From positions 20,159,489-20,223,488 of the forward strand of contig OY759224.1 in assembly GCA_963662175.1 (NCBI GenBank): a stretch of 64,000 nt of DNA, in the 5' to 3' direction. Below the pieces are notes generated by a model. The model was not told the DNA's origin. It saw only the letters and a list, made by a program, of their open reading frames with translations, and did not search any database. Position numbers and translations under genes: made by a program. Below are positions 53,290 through 63,954 of this stretch, piece after piece. Every line of letters begins with the position of its first letter. Position 1 is the stretch's first letter. Source of the stretch: Aradus depressus (Eukaryota; Arthropoda; Insecta; Hemiptera; Aradidae).

Positions 53290-54060
53290 GGTCACAAAGT
53301 TGTGTAATCGGTGAAAAGTACCGGCACGAAATTTTATATGTACATCTAGAAAGTTTCGACTATTTCATTTTCCGAAAGGTAAGTGGGATTATGAGGGAGC
53401 CTCACAAAAAAAGTATAATAACTGCCGTAGTAATGAATATAATGAAACTAAATTTCATATGCAAATTCAATGCTCTCTAAGGACTACAGATATTGATTTT
53501 CAGGCAAATCGGCCTGGAAAAAAGGGAGATTGAAGGGGGAGGCTCACCTAATAATTGCCGTAGTAATGAAATATCATATGTAAGTTCAAAGCCATCTTAG
53601 GACGACACCTATTGATTTTCAACCGAATCGACCTGAGAAAAAGTAGGGATTAGAGGCGTGACAAAACAAAAACTCTAACAACTCCTGATAGAATAAATAT
53701 ATCGACACGAAATTTAATATGTTTATCCAGAAACCTCTAAACACGACACCTATTGATTTTCAACCTAATCGACCTGAGAAAAAGAGGGGATTAGAGGCGT
53801 GACAAAACAAAAACTCTAACTACTCTTGATAGAATGAATATATCGACACGAAATTTTATATATTTATCCAGAAACCTCTAAAGATGACACCTATTGATTT
53901 CCAGGCAAATTGGCCAAAGGAAAGAAGTTATAATGAATGTACTGGAATTCAATATTTTAATTCAAAGTCAAAACGTAATTTTTTTATGTGCGCCGGGGAA
54001 GTACATATCTGGTGAGGTACCGATGACATTTTTTGACATTAAATTTCATACCTTCCCCTT
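53290..54060 (+). repeat. Q repeat array with tandem sub-units
   Basis: Successive near-identical sub-units (CACCTATTGATTTTCAACC, AATCGACCTGAGAAAAAG, AAAACTCTAACAACTC) recur with ~120-140-bp spacing. The array ends with CGGGGAAGTACATATCTGG and GGTACCGATGAC near 53993-54025. Confidence 0.75.
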
Positions 54061-54375
54061 TACCTCATATAGTGTACTCACAGAATACACACTTTTGACA
54101 ATATCCTGAGTCGGTATCCTGAGAGTGGGTTTTGACGGGAGACTGAGGTAGCTCCCCCGAGGTACAGAGGGCTAGACCATCTACTCTCCTAAATCACATT
54201 AACATTTATTACCAGGGACTAGGGTCACAAAAATATGAGACCCTCTAATGGGGGCCAACCCCACGTACTCTTTCATAATTCACCACAAACCATGCCAGTC
54301 CTGGGTTTTTAATGAAAATCATTCCAGCTCTCTCACTGTCCCAGCTTGATCCCATCCAGGCCCGGCCTTTCATAT
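54061..54375. other. Unassigned sequence
   Basis: No gene or terminus is recognised. Confidence 0.3.
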
Positions 54376-54612
54376 CCTCTTTCTAACTAACCACTAGTGA
54401 ATTTTTACTTTCCCCCTCTTTCTAACTAACCACTAGTAAATATTTACTTTCCCCCTCTTTCTAACTAACCACTAGTGAATTTTTACTTTCCCCCTCTTTC
54501 TAACAAACCACTAGTGAATTTTTACTTTCCCCCTCTTTCTAACTAACCCCTAGTGAATTATTACTTTCCCCCTCTTTCTGACTAACCCCTAGTGAATTTT
54601 TACTCTCACAAC
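54376..54612. repeat. 39-bp minisatellite, six copies
   Basis: Six direct copies (starts spaced 39 bp: 54383, 54422, 54461, 54500, 54539, 54578 by the CTAACT/CTGACT landmark) of CTCTTTCTAACTAACCACTA, GTGAATTTTTACTTTCCCC. Single-base variants distinguish the copies. Confidence 0.95.
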
Positions 54613-55580
54613 TACACAAAGTTTAGAAGAATTTATGTCGTCAGACAGAAATTTGAAATTGAATTTTCACCGAAATTTCATTTTTCTGACACCCTGATTC
54701 CAAAAATGAAAAAAAAAAAAGTCCCCACTTCGAAATAATCAATTAACCTCTAGCCCCCCTCTCCAAAACCAGTCGAAACTTTGCGCTAATATTCAACAGT
54801 TGACTTACATAGATGCTCCAACTAATGACTTACATAGATGCTCCAACTAATGACTTACATAGATGCTCCAACTAATGACTTACATAGATGCTCCAACTAA
54901 ATAAATCCTCATACTAAATTTTGTATCGATGAATTCATTACCTTGGCAGGTTTTTGGCTTCTCCAATTTCCCTGAAAATTAATAGGTATTTTGGTCATGG
55001 GGGTTTGACTTTAAATATGAAATTTTATGTCGATAGTTTCATTACATTTGAAGTTATTGGGGTTTTTGAGTTGAGCCACCCTCTGATCCACCCTCTTCCC
55101 TTAGGCCGATTCCGCTGTAAATTGATGTGTCGTCCATATATAATTTTGAATTTACATAAGAAACTTTGTGTCGATACATTCATTCTCTCAGCAGTTATTA
55201 CAGTTTTTCTACTAAGTCTTCTCTGTGATCACTCTTTTCCTTTGGCTCATTTAGCTGAAACTCAATGGGTGTGGTCCTCAAACAGTATCGACAGGCCATG
55301 TTAAACGTGTACCCAGAACAGAAGGATGACACCTACTGATTTTCAGCAAAATTGGCCCAAGGGTGGTGGAATATTGGAGGGCTTAACACACAAACTCTAA
55401 TAAGAGTGTTAAGTAGCGAGGGAGCACAGTGAATTGATCTTCCGTCACTCATTTATATTCTCCTCAATTTTTGTAAGTACGAGAACAGGACTCCAAAACT
55501 TGTGTATCTCGGCCAAATCGGCCAAAGGGAAGGAGTTTTAACACAAATACTCTTATAACTGCCGTATTGCATATTTGCTT
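54605..55580. repeat. Q repeat composite in both orientations
   Basis: A plus-oriented Q head (ACACAAAGTTTAGAAG, 54605-54710) is followed by minus-oriented Q units (54730-55300), which create the ORF at 54954-55304, then plus-oriented units (55310-55570). It contains a 25-bp minisatellite. Confidence 0.7.
54801..54900. repeat. 25-bp minisatellite, four copies
   Basis: Four identical copies of TGACTTACATAGATG + CTCCAACTAA lie within a Q copy. The same position at 60000 has a single unit start (CAGTTGAATTACA), so the expansion is local. Confidence 0.95.
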
Positions 55581-55954
55581 ATTATGATAATGCATATAAA
55601 CAGGGACGTAGTTAGGATTTTGAGGAGGGGGGGGGGGGGGGCAAAGTTAGGCTACGAGGGTGGGGGCTATAGACTCCCGGGGGCACAACCCGCAGTTTCC
55701 GTGGTTAGCGTTGCAGACATGTTATTAATTTGGGAGACTCAAACCTCTAGAAGCTCCCCCTGAGGTAACCACTGACTGTAATACTTAAGTTGACTTTACC
55801 TGAGCAGCAAAAATGCAAAGCGCAGCAGCAGTAAATGCACGCTGTGGTTTCTGTGTTTTTAGAATTAAATGACATCCATTAGAGTGCATTTGCTGCTGCT
55901 GCGCTTTGCATTTTTACTGCGCATGTAAAATCAGCTTTAAGAGTATAAAGTATA

Positions 55955-56791
55955 TTCAATTCAATTCAATTCAATTCTTTATTAGCCTTTAAGAAATACA
56001 TCTTTTAGGCTCAGGGTTCGGCCTGATATATACATTATTCAGTTTAAAAAAAGTACAAATAAATGAAAATATAAAATAATAATAATAATAAAATACAAAG
56101 TAATATAGAACCTAACTGTTAATTAACAAATTAAAACAAAAATAAAAATGGTATTTTATTTGAATACTTCAATGTCCTCTAATTTTTAGCGCCCTTACTA
56201 TGTATAGTATGATATTATTGAGGTTTTGGTTGTTTGCAATGTTGAAAAGGGTCTTGTGAGGTTGCGGGCTCTTTAGTGCTTCTACCAGGTACTTTTTTCT
56301 TAGTTGGCTGAAGGCTGGACACTCCATGAAGAAATGGTGGATGTCGTCCGGTCGGTCTTCGTTGCAGACACTACAGCTGTCTTCCCTGTTGAAGAGGTAG
56401 GTCACTCCTCCCACCGTCACTCTAGCCAGGCTTTCTCTACACAGCCGTATCTGAGCCAACACTCTCGTCCTCTCGATATTTGTCCTCAGCTTTAAGTAGA
56501 CGTTGTAACAGTAAATATCCTTGTATGTGAGGTTATAGTTAGATTCGAGAATGTGCTGAATGTCTCTATCGCGGCTCCTTTCTTCAAATCTACTCACAAT
56601 CTTTTTCTTATGCCTGCTGATAAGATCAGGGTCCTGAGTATCCCATAACCATGAATAGCCTACAGAGGTTAGCATATTCCGGAGTTGAGTCACCCAGTTG
56701 TAGGCCGGTAGGTCTGAAGGCTGCTTGCTCAGGAACAGGAGACGTTCGTAACACAGTCTAGGGTACCTGTCGGCCGGCATCTCCAGTATTT
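55955..56791 (-). mobile_element. LINE insertion with 14-bp TSD and (ATTGA)n tail
   Basis: GAGTATAAAGTATA occurs at 55941-55954 and 56792-56805. The 3' end on the left is (TTCAA)n on the plus strand, that is an (ATTGA)n microsatellite tail. The element is 5'-truncated. Confidence 0.93.
56169..56791 (-). pseudogene. LINE ORF2 C-terminal domain, open frame
   Basis: Within the insert ~200 codons are open on the minus strand, from ILEMPADRYPRLCYERL to the stop at 56169. They include LAQIRLCRESLARVTVGG, then SCSVCNEDRPDDIHHFFMEC, PAF..LRKKYL. The C..C...DD..HFF.ECP....LR..YL knuckle is the terminal motif of CR1/L2/Jockey-like ORF2 proteins. The frame extends to 56978 only because it runs on into the host transposon, so the N-terminal ~63 residues of the 269-codon ORF are not LINE. 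Confidence 0.85.
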
Positions 56792-57070
56792 GAGTATAAA
56801 GTATAACATAAATGAAGATTTTGAGTAAGGAAATGAAATGATCGAATTCATATATATTTAAATAAATGTAATATGACTTGTTTTGTATATGTACATTTAT
56901 GTAACAGCTGATTGCTGATTTAGGAATCAGACGCACGGGAAATTTGAAGATCCTACTGATAACTTGCAAGCAATCCATTTTTTATAAAAACAATTTTTTT
57001 AGTTTATTTAATTTTTTTCTTGGTTTTTTGCTCTGGCCATGGGGGGGCACGTTGCAACGCCCATGCAAAT

Positions 57071-57550
57071 AAATACATTTCTGAGAGAAAACAAATATAT
57101 ATATATTTTTTCTTGTTCAAATGCTCTCTCCGGTCGCAGAGGAGCGTTTGAACGAAGTTTCGCACCATAAATTAGGTTCAACGGGTGACCATAAACTTAG
57201 TCTATGAATTCTCTCTGAGGAAGTACATTGCCAGTTATTTATCGACAACTTTGAGAACTTTCCCTATACTTCGGGGAACTAAGGCCATCAGGACAGGCCC
57301 TATTTTAATACTACGAAACCCTTAAAGGGCTAATTCGAATATATATTCTAATGAGGCCTCTGGTGTAGGCATGTATATTCTGGTGAAACTGTTTATATAC
57401 AAATTGAATTAGCACGATGAGACAAAGTTGGTTATTAATATACAAACCTCATAATACCTTGGTTTGATTGTAAGTTTTGGTGGTGTCAATTGTACTTCAA
57501 TAACTAAGTTTGCTTAACTTTCATCAATGTTGATTCAGATGTGTTAACTA
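57071..57550. other. Unassigned with a Q end
   Basis: A degenerate Q end (CTGAGGAAGTACATTGCC) lies at 57216-57233. The rest is not recognised. Confidence 0.4.
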
Positions 57551-57553
57551 GGC

Positions 57554-57556
<3 letters not shown>

Positions 57557-57597
<41 letters not shown>

Positions 57598-57910
57598 CCA
57601 GTATAAGAATTTAGTAATTACGATATTTTTATCCAATTCCTAAATTGCTAATATATAAATATCATTTACGGGTAACATAACCTTAAACGGATGACCACAA
57701 AGGGAGGTTACCTCGTTTTTAGGCCATGATGAACTAAACTGAGGGCCGTTTTTTTTTTTTTTTTTTTTTTTGCAATATAAGAATTTCGTAATTACGATAT
57801 TTTTATCCAATTCCTAAATTGCTTATATATAAATATCATATACGGGTAACATAACCTTAAACGGATGACCCCAAAGGGAGGATACCTCGTTTTCGCGCCA
57901 TAATGATAAT
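57557..57910. repeat. Tandem duplication of a poly(T)-headed ~180-bp unit
   Basis: Two direct copies each start with a T-run (about 40 and 23 nt) followed by TATAAGAATTT.GTAATTACG, ATATTTTTATCCAATTCC and GGGTAACATAACCTTAAACG, ending near CCTCGTTTT. On the minus strand both would be A-tailed units, as expected for two successive retroposon insertions or a duplication. Confidence 0.88.
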
Positions 57911-58184
57911 TGTTGCTATCTCATTTTTTTCTTTTTTATACCCATAGTATATTGTAAACTCGCAAAAATCTGAGATCGAATTTTCAAAGGATTTTCACAT
58001 TTTAAGGACCCCTGAAATCATTTTGACCATTTTCATGAAGATGTCTGTCTGTGCGAGTGAGTGTGTCTGTGATGGAGGTTGTGAGCGCTCTAACGCATAA
58101 ATGTTTGTAACTATGAACATGAAATGAAGAAGTCACACGTGTTAACTTAGATCTGATTAGATTTTGGCCGAAATTGAACAAACA
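57911..58184 (+). repeat. Q-related repeat
   Basis: The GATGTCTGTCTGTGCGAG and GTGTGTCTGTGATGG block and GATTAGATTTTGGCCGAAATT resemble Q but are more diverged. Confidence 0.45.
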
Positions 58185-58700
58185 TTGGCGTAGCCAGGGA
58201 GGCAGGGGGCCACCAGAGCAATAAAACAAGATAAAAATTAAATAAACTAAAAAAATAGTTTTTATTAAAAATGGATTGCTTGCAAGTTACCATAGGATCT
58301 TCAAATTTCCCGTGCGTCTGATTCTTAAATCAGCAATCAGCTGTTGCAAGTGCGGGGCAGGCGCCAGAATTTTTAAATATACATTGATTCGATCATTTCA
58401 TTTCCTGTCTCAAAATCTTCATTTATGTTATAATTTATTCTCTTAAAGCTGATTTTACAGCACGCTATTGGCTGTAAGTCATTTCATTCTAAAAGCACAG
58501 AAACCATAGCGTGCATTTGCTGCTGCTGCCTTTGCATTTTTGCTGTTCATGTAAAGTCAGCTTAAGTATTACAGTCAGTGGTTACCTCAGGGGGAGCTTC
58601 TAGAGGTCCGAGTCTCCCAAATTAATAACAAAATGTCTGCAGCGCAAACCACGGAAACTGTGGCCTGTGCCCTCGGGAGTCTGGTTACGCCCCTGGGTCT
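58185..58700 (-). mobile_element. DNA transposon with GGCGTAGCC-type ends, copy 2
   Basis: Ends CATTGGCGTAGCCAGGGAGG and GTCTGGTTACGCCCCTGGG are inverted. The body is the reverse of 55590-57070 without the LINE insert, and it confirms the LINE boundaries by giving the unoccupied sequence. Confidence 0.75.
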
Positions 58701-59620
58701 AGGTTCATTTTACAAGATATCACTTATTGTAAATACAATAATTAAGAGCATAATAAAATAATTAAATAAAATAAAATAAAAAACGATCGATCCTAGAATT
58801 TCGTTAAAATAAGTTTCGCTAAATAAGTTATATGGATGTATCACTATATTCCTGGATATATGCTCAAGCGAGATTCCACATTTTAGGAAAGATGTGATCA
58901 TTTTAAAATATTGGACCACGGTAGCAATCGTTAAGAAAACTGGGTCCTTCATGAACGATTTGGTATGTGTAATCGACTAGATAGCAAAGTAGAATGGAAG
59001 CCCAGCTCTTCCAGGGGAAAAACAAGATGCTTAGGTCCCTAGGTCAAAGCACTAGCCACATATATGTGTATATATATATATATAATTTATTTATATTTGA
59101 AAAAATTACATTTTGAAAAAAATCTAGAATACAACCATTTAAATTCATTAAAAGAAAGAAGACATATTTTAATTTTTTCTATTTTCAGAGAAGCACAGAT
59201 TCTCTTTGAAAAAACCTTAACTGATCCTAATGAAGCCTTATAATTTTAAAGAAAAACCATTCGAGAAAATATACAAGAGGGAAAACCTTGGTGTTTTTCT
59301 GGTCTTTTCATTTTTTGAATTTTCTCATTTCTCTTTTTGAGTTCATAAAAAGAGAAGAAAGAATAAAAAAATAAAAAAAATATTTTTAAAAGGAGGAAAA
59401 TTGAGTAATAAAATTTAATTAGTATCACCTGATGAAAGTTGTTTATATCTGTTAATTACATCTTAATGAGTAGAGCTTGGAATGGGGGAGGTCTCGAGGA
59501 CATTACCACCCCGGACTCTTTGAAATATGAGGCTTATCATGATCAACCGTTCTAAGTACTCCAAAGTGACAATGTAAAACTGCCCCATTAGGACAATAGC
59601 GCTTAAGATTTTTTTTTTAC
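58701..59620. other. Unassigned AT-rich sequence
   Basis: The ORFs at 58710-58952 and 59246-59428 (minus) are low complexity. An AT microsatellite lies at 59062-59083. No feature is recognised. Confidence 0.3.
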
Positions 59621-59621
59621 T

Positions 59622-60010
59622 TCACCAGCTATACGAAGTATTGCGGAAGTTATGTAATAGGTTAGAAATTGATGCTGGGAAGTTATGTAATAGGTTACGA
59701 ATTGATGCTGGAAAGTTATGTAATAGGTTAGGAATTGAGGCTGGGAAGTTATGTATTAGGTTGGGAATTGATGCTGTGAAGTTATGTAATAGGTTAGAAA
59801 TTGATGCTGTGAAGTTATGTAATAAGTTAGGAATTGATGCTGTGAAGTTATGTAATAAGTTAGGAATTGATGCTGGAAAGTTATGTAATAGGTTAGAAAT
59901 CGCTACTGAGTTTTCAAGGACAATATACTTCCCCAGAACAAATTAATCAATTATCTTTTCGCTCCCCTTCCAAAACCAGTGGACCGTTTACGCTAATATT
60001 CAACAGTTGA
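59622..60010 (+). repeat. Q repeat: head joined to inverted tail
   Basis: The Q head CACCAGCTATACGAAGTATTG is followed by the 33-bp minisatellite. It then passes directly to an inverted Q tail (ATATACTTCCCCAGAAC at 59921-59937), giving a foldback-like unit. Confidence 0.7.
59646..59908 (+). repeat. 33-bp minisatellite, eight copies, in frame
   Basis: Eight copies of GAAGTTATGTAATAGGTTAG + AAATTGATGCTGG. As 33 is divisible by three, one frame stays open and encodes an 11-residue repeat (KLCNRLEIDAG). The unit is the normal Q head segment (AAGTTATGTAAT.GGT..AAATTCGATG), so this is amplification within a repeat, not a gene. Confidence 0.93.
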
Positions 60011-60577
60011 ATTACATTTTCGATTGATATTTTTTCATCCTCCATAACATAGAATAATTTAAACTAGGTAGTTATACATGAAAAAATGAAAATAAAATAA
60101 TCATATTATAGTATAATATTGTAATTGGAAAGTATTTTGCATAAAAAGCGGCAACTTACTGAATAATAGATACTAACGATAGTTTTCCACCGATAGTATC
60201 GTACAATCGACATCGCTCATCCCTAGGTGTACCACTGATGATGATACAGTTGTGTTTAAAACGTGTTCTGATTGGAACTAAAACAGTGGGAAGACAACGT
60301 CATTTATCACTATATACTCGTATTAATAATATTTCACAAATGTAGTACATTCTCAGAAGTGGAGAATCAAGTTTCAAGTTGGTGTGTACATACCATTTTC
60401 AAAATGTACACACTTGAAATCAACTCAAGGCAGAACTTCTCCCTAATTTGTGACTTCTCACAATCCCATTCACAAAGTTATCTCCACGATCCTATCTATC
60501 TTCACCTAAGTTTTCCACTTGGGAACCCATCTCTTCTTCCAACGTTTTCCCTTCGCTTAGTTATTTCACTGAAAATA
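60011..60577. other. Unassigned, with hammerhead A remnant
   Basis: TACCACTGATGATGATAC at 60228-60245 begins a decayed hammerhead A copy (GTTTAAAACGTGTTCTG, core G lost), followed by AAAACAGTGGGAAGACAACG. The ORF at 60272-60580 has no domain. Confidence 0.45.
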
Positions 60578-61475
60578 TAGGCAACGTCGTCATCATCAGT
60601 GGAACATGTATTCATAGATAAGGAAATTAACACAGATTTTTATGAAACTTTTTTTTGCATGTTTTAGGTCAAAAATGAGAAAACAACTATCTCACCGTTC
60701 GTTTCAATGGGCCTTGGTTTGGTTGCAAAAAAAATTTTTAAATTTAATTTTAAGCATTTTTCGTTTTTTTTCTTTTTTTCTCGGCGTGTGTTTTACCGAA
60801 TGAGGAGTTCTCTACTTAATTTTTTTTTGTTTTTACCCAGATTTCAGATAAAACCTTTTCACGTTGATTTTTTGAGCAGTGTGATGAAAAAAATTTTAAA
60901 AACTATTTTTGTCAAGAGAACATGCTCGGGAAATTTTTTTTCATGAAAACTAATTTAAAATTCCTGTTTTCACTGTCGAAAAATCATTGAATACAGATTT
61001 TGGTTCAAATAAAAAATTATCGATTTTTGGATCTCAAATTTTTACTGTAAACGCCTATAACTTCAGATCTAATCAACCGATTTTGATTTTCGATAGCAAA
61101 TTTTAAAGAGCTTTACTTCCTCTTTCCAGATTTTTTTTTCTGATGATGTTTTTTTCGGAAAAAATAGTTTTTTTTTCCATTTTTTTATTCATTTCACTAC
61201 TCACTGCTGGGTAAAAAGCAAATAGAGAACTCCTCATTCCGTTAAACACACGCCGAGAAAAAAAAAAACGAAAAATGGTCATTTTTTTGCGACCAAACCA
61301 AGGCCTATTGAAACAAACGGTGAGACACATGTCTTCTTATTTTTGACCTAGAACATGCAAAAAAAGTTTCATCAAAATCCGTGACCCCTCACATCGTAAT
61401 CTCTCCTTGATAGTTTGCTTATACTTTCTATGTATTCGTAGATGCTCCACTGATGATGACGACGTTGCCTATATT
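60578..61475. mobile_element. ~900-bp palindrome bounded by hammerhead A half-motifs
   Basis: The outer ends read GGCAACGTCGTCATCATCAGTGG (in part) and its reverse complement CCACTGATGATGACGACG, TTGCC. Inside, AACATGCAAAAAAAGTTTC, CGGTGAGACA and CTCGGCGTGTG..TTTACCGAATGAGG blocks recur inverted around a centre near 61020. Each end holds CTGATGA and the 5' side of stem II but no GAAA. The ORFs at 60707-60946 and 61103-61330 merely read the two arms. Confidence 0.8.
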
Positions 61476-61539
61476 ATTATGGATACAGTATATTATACAA
61501 TTATGTTTACAGAAATAAAAAATATTATTGTTTTTGAAA

Positions 61540-62345
61540 AGAATATTATTTATTCGTCTATATTAATGTTATCCCCTTTAAAATAGTCCCCATTAGATAT
61601 TATACACTTATGCCAGCACTACTTCCAATCCCCGAAACACTTCTGGAACTCGATCTTTGGGATAGCATTTAGCTCTCTCAGCGATGCACTTTTAATCTCA
61701 TCTATGCTTGTGAAACGTCGGCCCTTTAAGGTTCTCTTCTGAACAAGAAACAATCACATGGAGGCTGGGGCATCATTACAGTGTTGTTTTTGGTGAAAAT
61801 TCACGAACAAGTGTGAGCAGGTGCATTAATGTGGTGCAAAAGCCATGAATTGTTTTACCACAAATCCGGGCGTTTTTTTGGATTGCTTCACGCAAACGAC
61901 GTTGCACTTGCAGGTAGTACTCCTTATTGATCGTTTGACCTTGTGGTAAGAACTCAGGGTGCATTAAAATCGAAAAACATAGTGAGCATGACCTTCACAT
62001 TCAGTTTAGCCCATAGCAGACTCACCAAAAGCAATATTTAACATTTCAAAAACTTTGCTGCACTTTATTCCATTCTTATAGCAAAATTTAATGCAAATTA
62101 TCTGATCCATTTTTTAACAAATAAATAATCGCCGATGGTACCAAAACACATGTAACCTCTTTGACAGCTGACAGCAGACTAAACATCCGGTTTGGCTAAC
62201 AATGTACAGATACTTTTCAGTTTTTACCATCATGTTTACCAACCTTCATGTTTACCAACACAACAACGAAAAAATCGAGCGAATCGGACTATTACAACCC
62301 GGGAAATTACAAAATTCCCGTTATTTTTTGAACACACCTCGTATG
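61540..62345 (-). mobile_element. irritans-type mariner remnant
   Basis: The right end at ~62305-62343 (TTATTTTTTGAACACACCTC) is typical of irritans-like mariner TIRs. The left TIR is not recognisable. The interior is a decayed transposase on the minus strand. Confidence 0.8.
61550..62112 (-). pseudogene. mariner transposase pseudogene
   Basis: From the right: MDQIICIKFCYKNGIKCSKV, FEMLNIAFGESAMG then a stop (N-terminal HTH). A large deletion follows. Then comes PEFLPQGQTINKEYYLQVQR, RLREAI, then HVIVSCSEENLKGRRFTSID, EIKSASLRELNAIPKIEF, QKCFGDWK with a stop, and CIISNGDYFKGD. The YSPDLAP segment before the last catalytic Asp is deleted. Several stops and frameshifts make it inactive. Confidence 0.9.
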
Positions 62346-62560
62346 CAATAAATGGCGCCTCGGCGGCGCTTGCTTCTCCGACGCTTCACTTTACCATCAC
62401 CCCTCAGCGCCATTTTGATAAAGCATAAAGAAACTTTCCTTCTTTATCTGTACCCATCCATAAAATTTTCAAATGTTAATTTTTTTTAGTAATTTATTTA
62501 TTTATTATACTGTTTTAACTGTTTTATATTTAAAAAAATAAAATTTATCAAACAACTTGA
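62346..62560. other. Unassigned sequence
   Basis: The region contains GGCGCCTCGGCGGCGCTTGC at 62353-62372, locally GC-rich, but no recognised gene. Confidence 0.3.
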
Positions 62561-62665
62561 TGAAAGCCGGCTAGCATAAATATTAAAATCTGTGAGAAGT
62601 CAAAGTTTAGAAAGAAATAATCACATTTCACTACAATAGTCATCTTTACATTATATATTATTTTA
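62555..62665 (+). repeat. Hammerhead B element, stem II deleted
   Basis: ACTTGATGAAAGCCGGCTAGC lacks stem II. The downstream GTGAGAAGTCAAAG and AATAATCACATTTCACTAC blocks identify subfamily B. Confidence 0.7.
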
Positions 62666-62914
62666 TTTGTTTGTATAAATTAAGCCATTCCAAGTTATGG
62701 TGAAGTTAGTGGGACTTGGTAACAAAGGGACTGAAGTTAGAAGCCCGGAGAGAAGATGGATAGGAGAAATCTCTAGTTTTGTCTGTGAAGTTGGGAAGTT
62801 GGGATAGTTGAAGACAAATTTCTATCTCTCGACTTGACTCAAAACTCGCATCAACACACCAACTCGCCCATAGTGGATGAGAATAGAATAGAAGGGATAA
62901 AATCAGTAGCGAAA
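62666..62914. other. Unassigned sequence
   Basis: No feature is recognised. Confidence 0.3.
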
Positions 62915-63242
62915 GAGGGCGCCGGTAGCTCAGTGGTATGCGTGCTTGCCTTCTGAGCTCAAGATCGTGGGTTCGAAACCCGACCGAGGCCTTTCGTTTA
63001 TTTTATCTGGGAGGTAATCCTTTGGATGGGACGTTAAGCGATGGTCCCGAGCCTGTACGATGTCAGGTACTCGTTAAAGACCCCTGCCCTGGGTGAATAA
63101 AAATTTAGGGTAGGCAAAATTTAGGACTTCCACAGTAGAGTCGAGCTCATGTCCACCAGAGTGACGAAAGAGCGCTCTGGTAGTAAGCGATATGACCTCT
63201 CAGTTAAGGCCCGGGCATGAGTCATATAACCTAACCTAACCC
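62915..63242 (+). mobile_element. S1 SINE with (CCTAA)n tail
   Basis: Intact A-box (TAGCTCAGTGG) and B-box (GGGTTCGAAACCC). ~20 bp are deleted after GGGAGGTAA. The tail is ATATAACCTAACCTAACCCC, the clearest telomere-like tail in the window. Confidence 0.93.
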
Positions 63243-63840
63243 CTTTACACAACATTTTTTTAATGATCACAGTCGACAACGAACGCAGAAATATTCATAC
63301 ATGTTACAGCAGATGGGCAGAAAAAGTAACTAACCTGATAAATTGAATTTCTTTCTATAATTATAATTGGCGGTAATTTCATCTCGTGAAAGTGACTCCA
63401 TTGATGTCAAAATTAGCAATTTTTTCATAACTTGTCCTTGCAGTTGGCAAAAAAAAAATCATCGAATCAAAATGAAAAGCTCATCAATTCAACAAAATGA
63501 GACAATTCATGGACAGAGACCCATTTGTCATTGTTTGAAGAATTTATCAGGTGTAATTAATTAAATAACAATTGTGACTGGAACAAATAGGGGGTGGGGG
63601 GGGGGGACCCAATGATTGTCCTCAAAATATGATTTAGATGATGACTCCAGATTTACATTCTAAATTTGAGAGGGGGTGGGAATGGGGATGGGGGTGGTTC
63701 TGATTGGAAAAAACTCCCCTGGCTACATAATTAGTATTGATTAATCAGAACCAACCCACGGGGGGTTGTACAGGTCTCTCAGCCCCTGACGCTCACCCCA
63801 GACTTGGAGGCCCAGCCTTGTAAATCATTATCGTTAAGGT
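63243..63840. other. Unassigned sequence with G-rich tracts
   Basis: G-rich runs lie at 63590-63607 and 63670-63700. The ORF at 63367-63564 shows no domain. Confidence 0.3.
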
Positions 63841-63954
63841 AGCTCTATACACGTAATTGCAAGCTTCATGAGCATGCATGATCAATCCTTTTGTATAAGC
63901 ATGCTCAAATACCATACCGCCCCACATGGACCAGCGACAGTTTGTGCTTGGGAA

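Larger units (their letters stand above)
55590..57070 (+). mobile_element. DNA transposon with GGGACGTAGCC-type ends, copy 1
   Basis: The left end AACAGGGACGTAGTTAGGATT and right end GGGGGGCACGTTGCAACGCC are diverged inverted ends of a CAGGGGCGTAGCCAGG-type element. The body matches 58185-58700 in reverse (CTCTAGAAGCTCCCCCTGAGG; GCAGCAGCAG; AGACGCACGGGAAATTTGAA). It contains a LINE insertion at 55955-56791. No transposase is recognised; a hAT-like affiliation is only a guess. Confidence 0.7.

Noticed and set aside
54954..55304. 116-codon ORF
   Set aside because: It reads minus-oriented Q sub-units and changes frame between copies.
59628..59660. loxP-like TATACGAAGTAT / GAAGTTAT similarity in Q heads
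   Set aside because: The half-site and spacer organisation is not present. It is a short chance resemblance in an AT-rich hairpin.
59641..59946. 101-codon repeat protein (KLCNRLEIDAG repeats)
   Set aside because: The unit is an amplified segment of the non-coding Q repeat.
60707..61330. Phe/Lys-rich ORFs in the hammerhead-flanked palindrome
   Set aside because: They are low-complexity readings of inverted arms, with no start context or domain.
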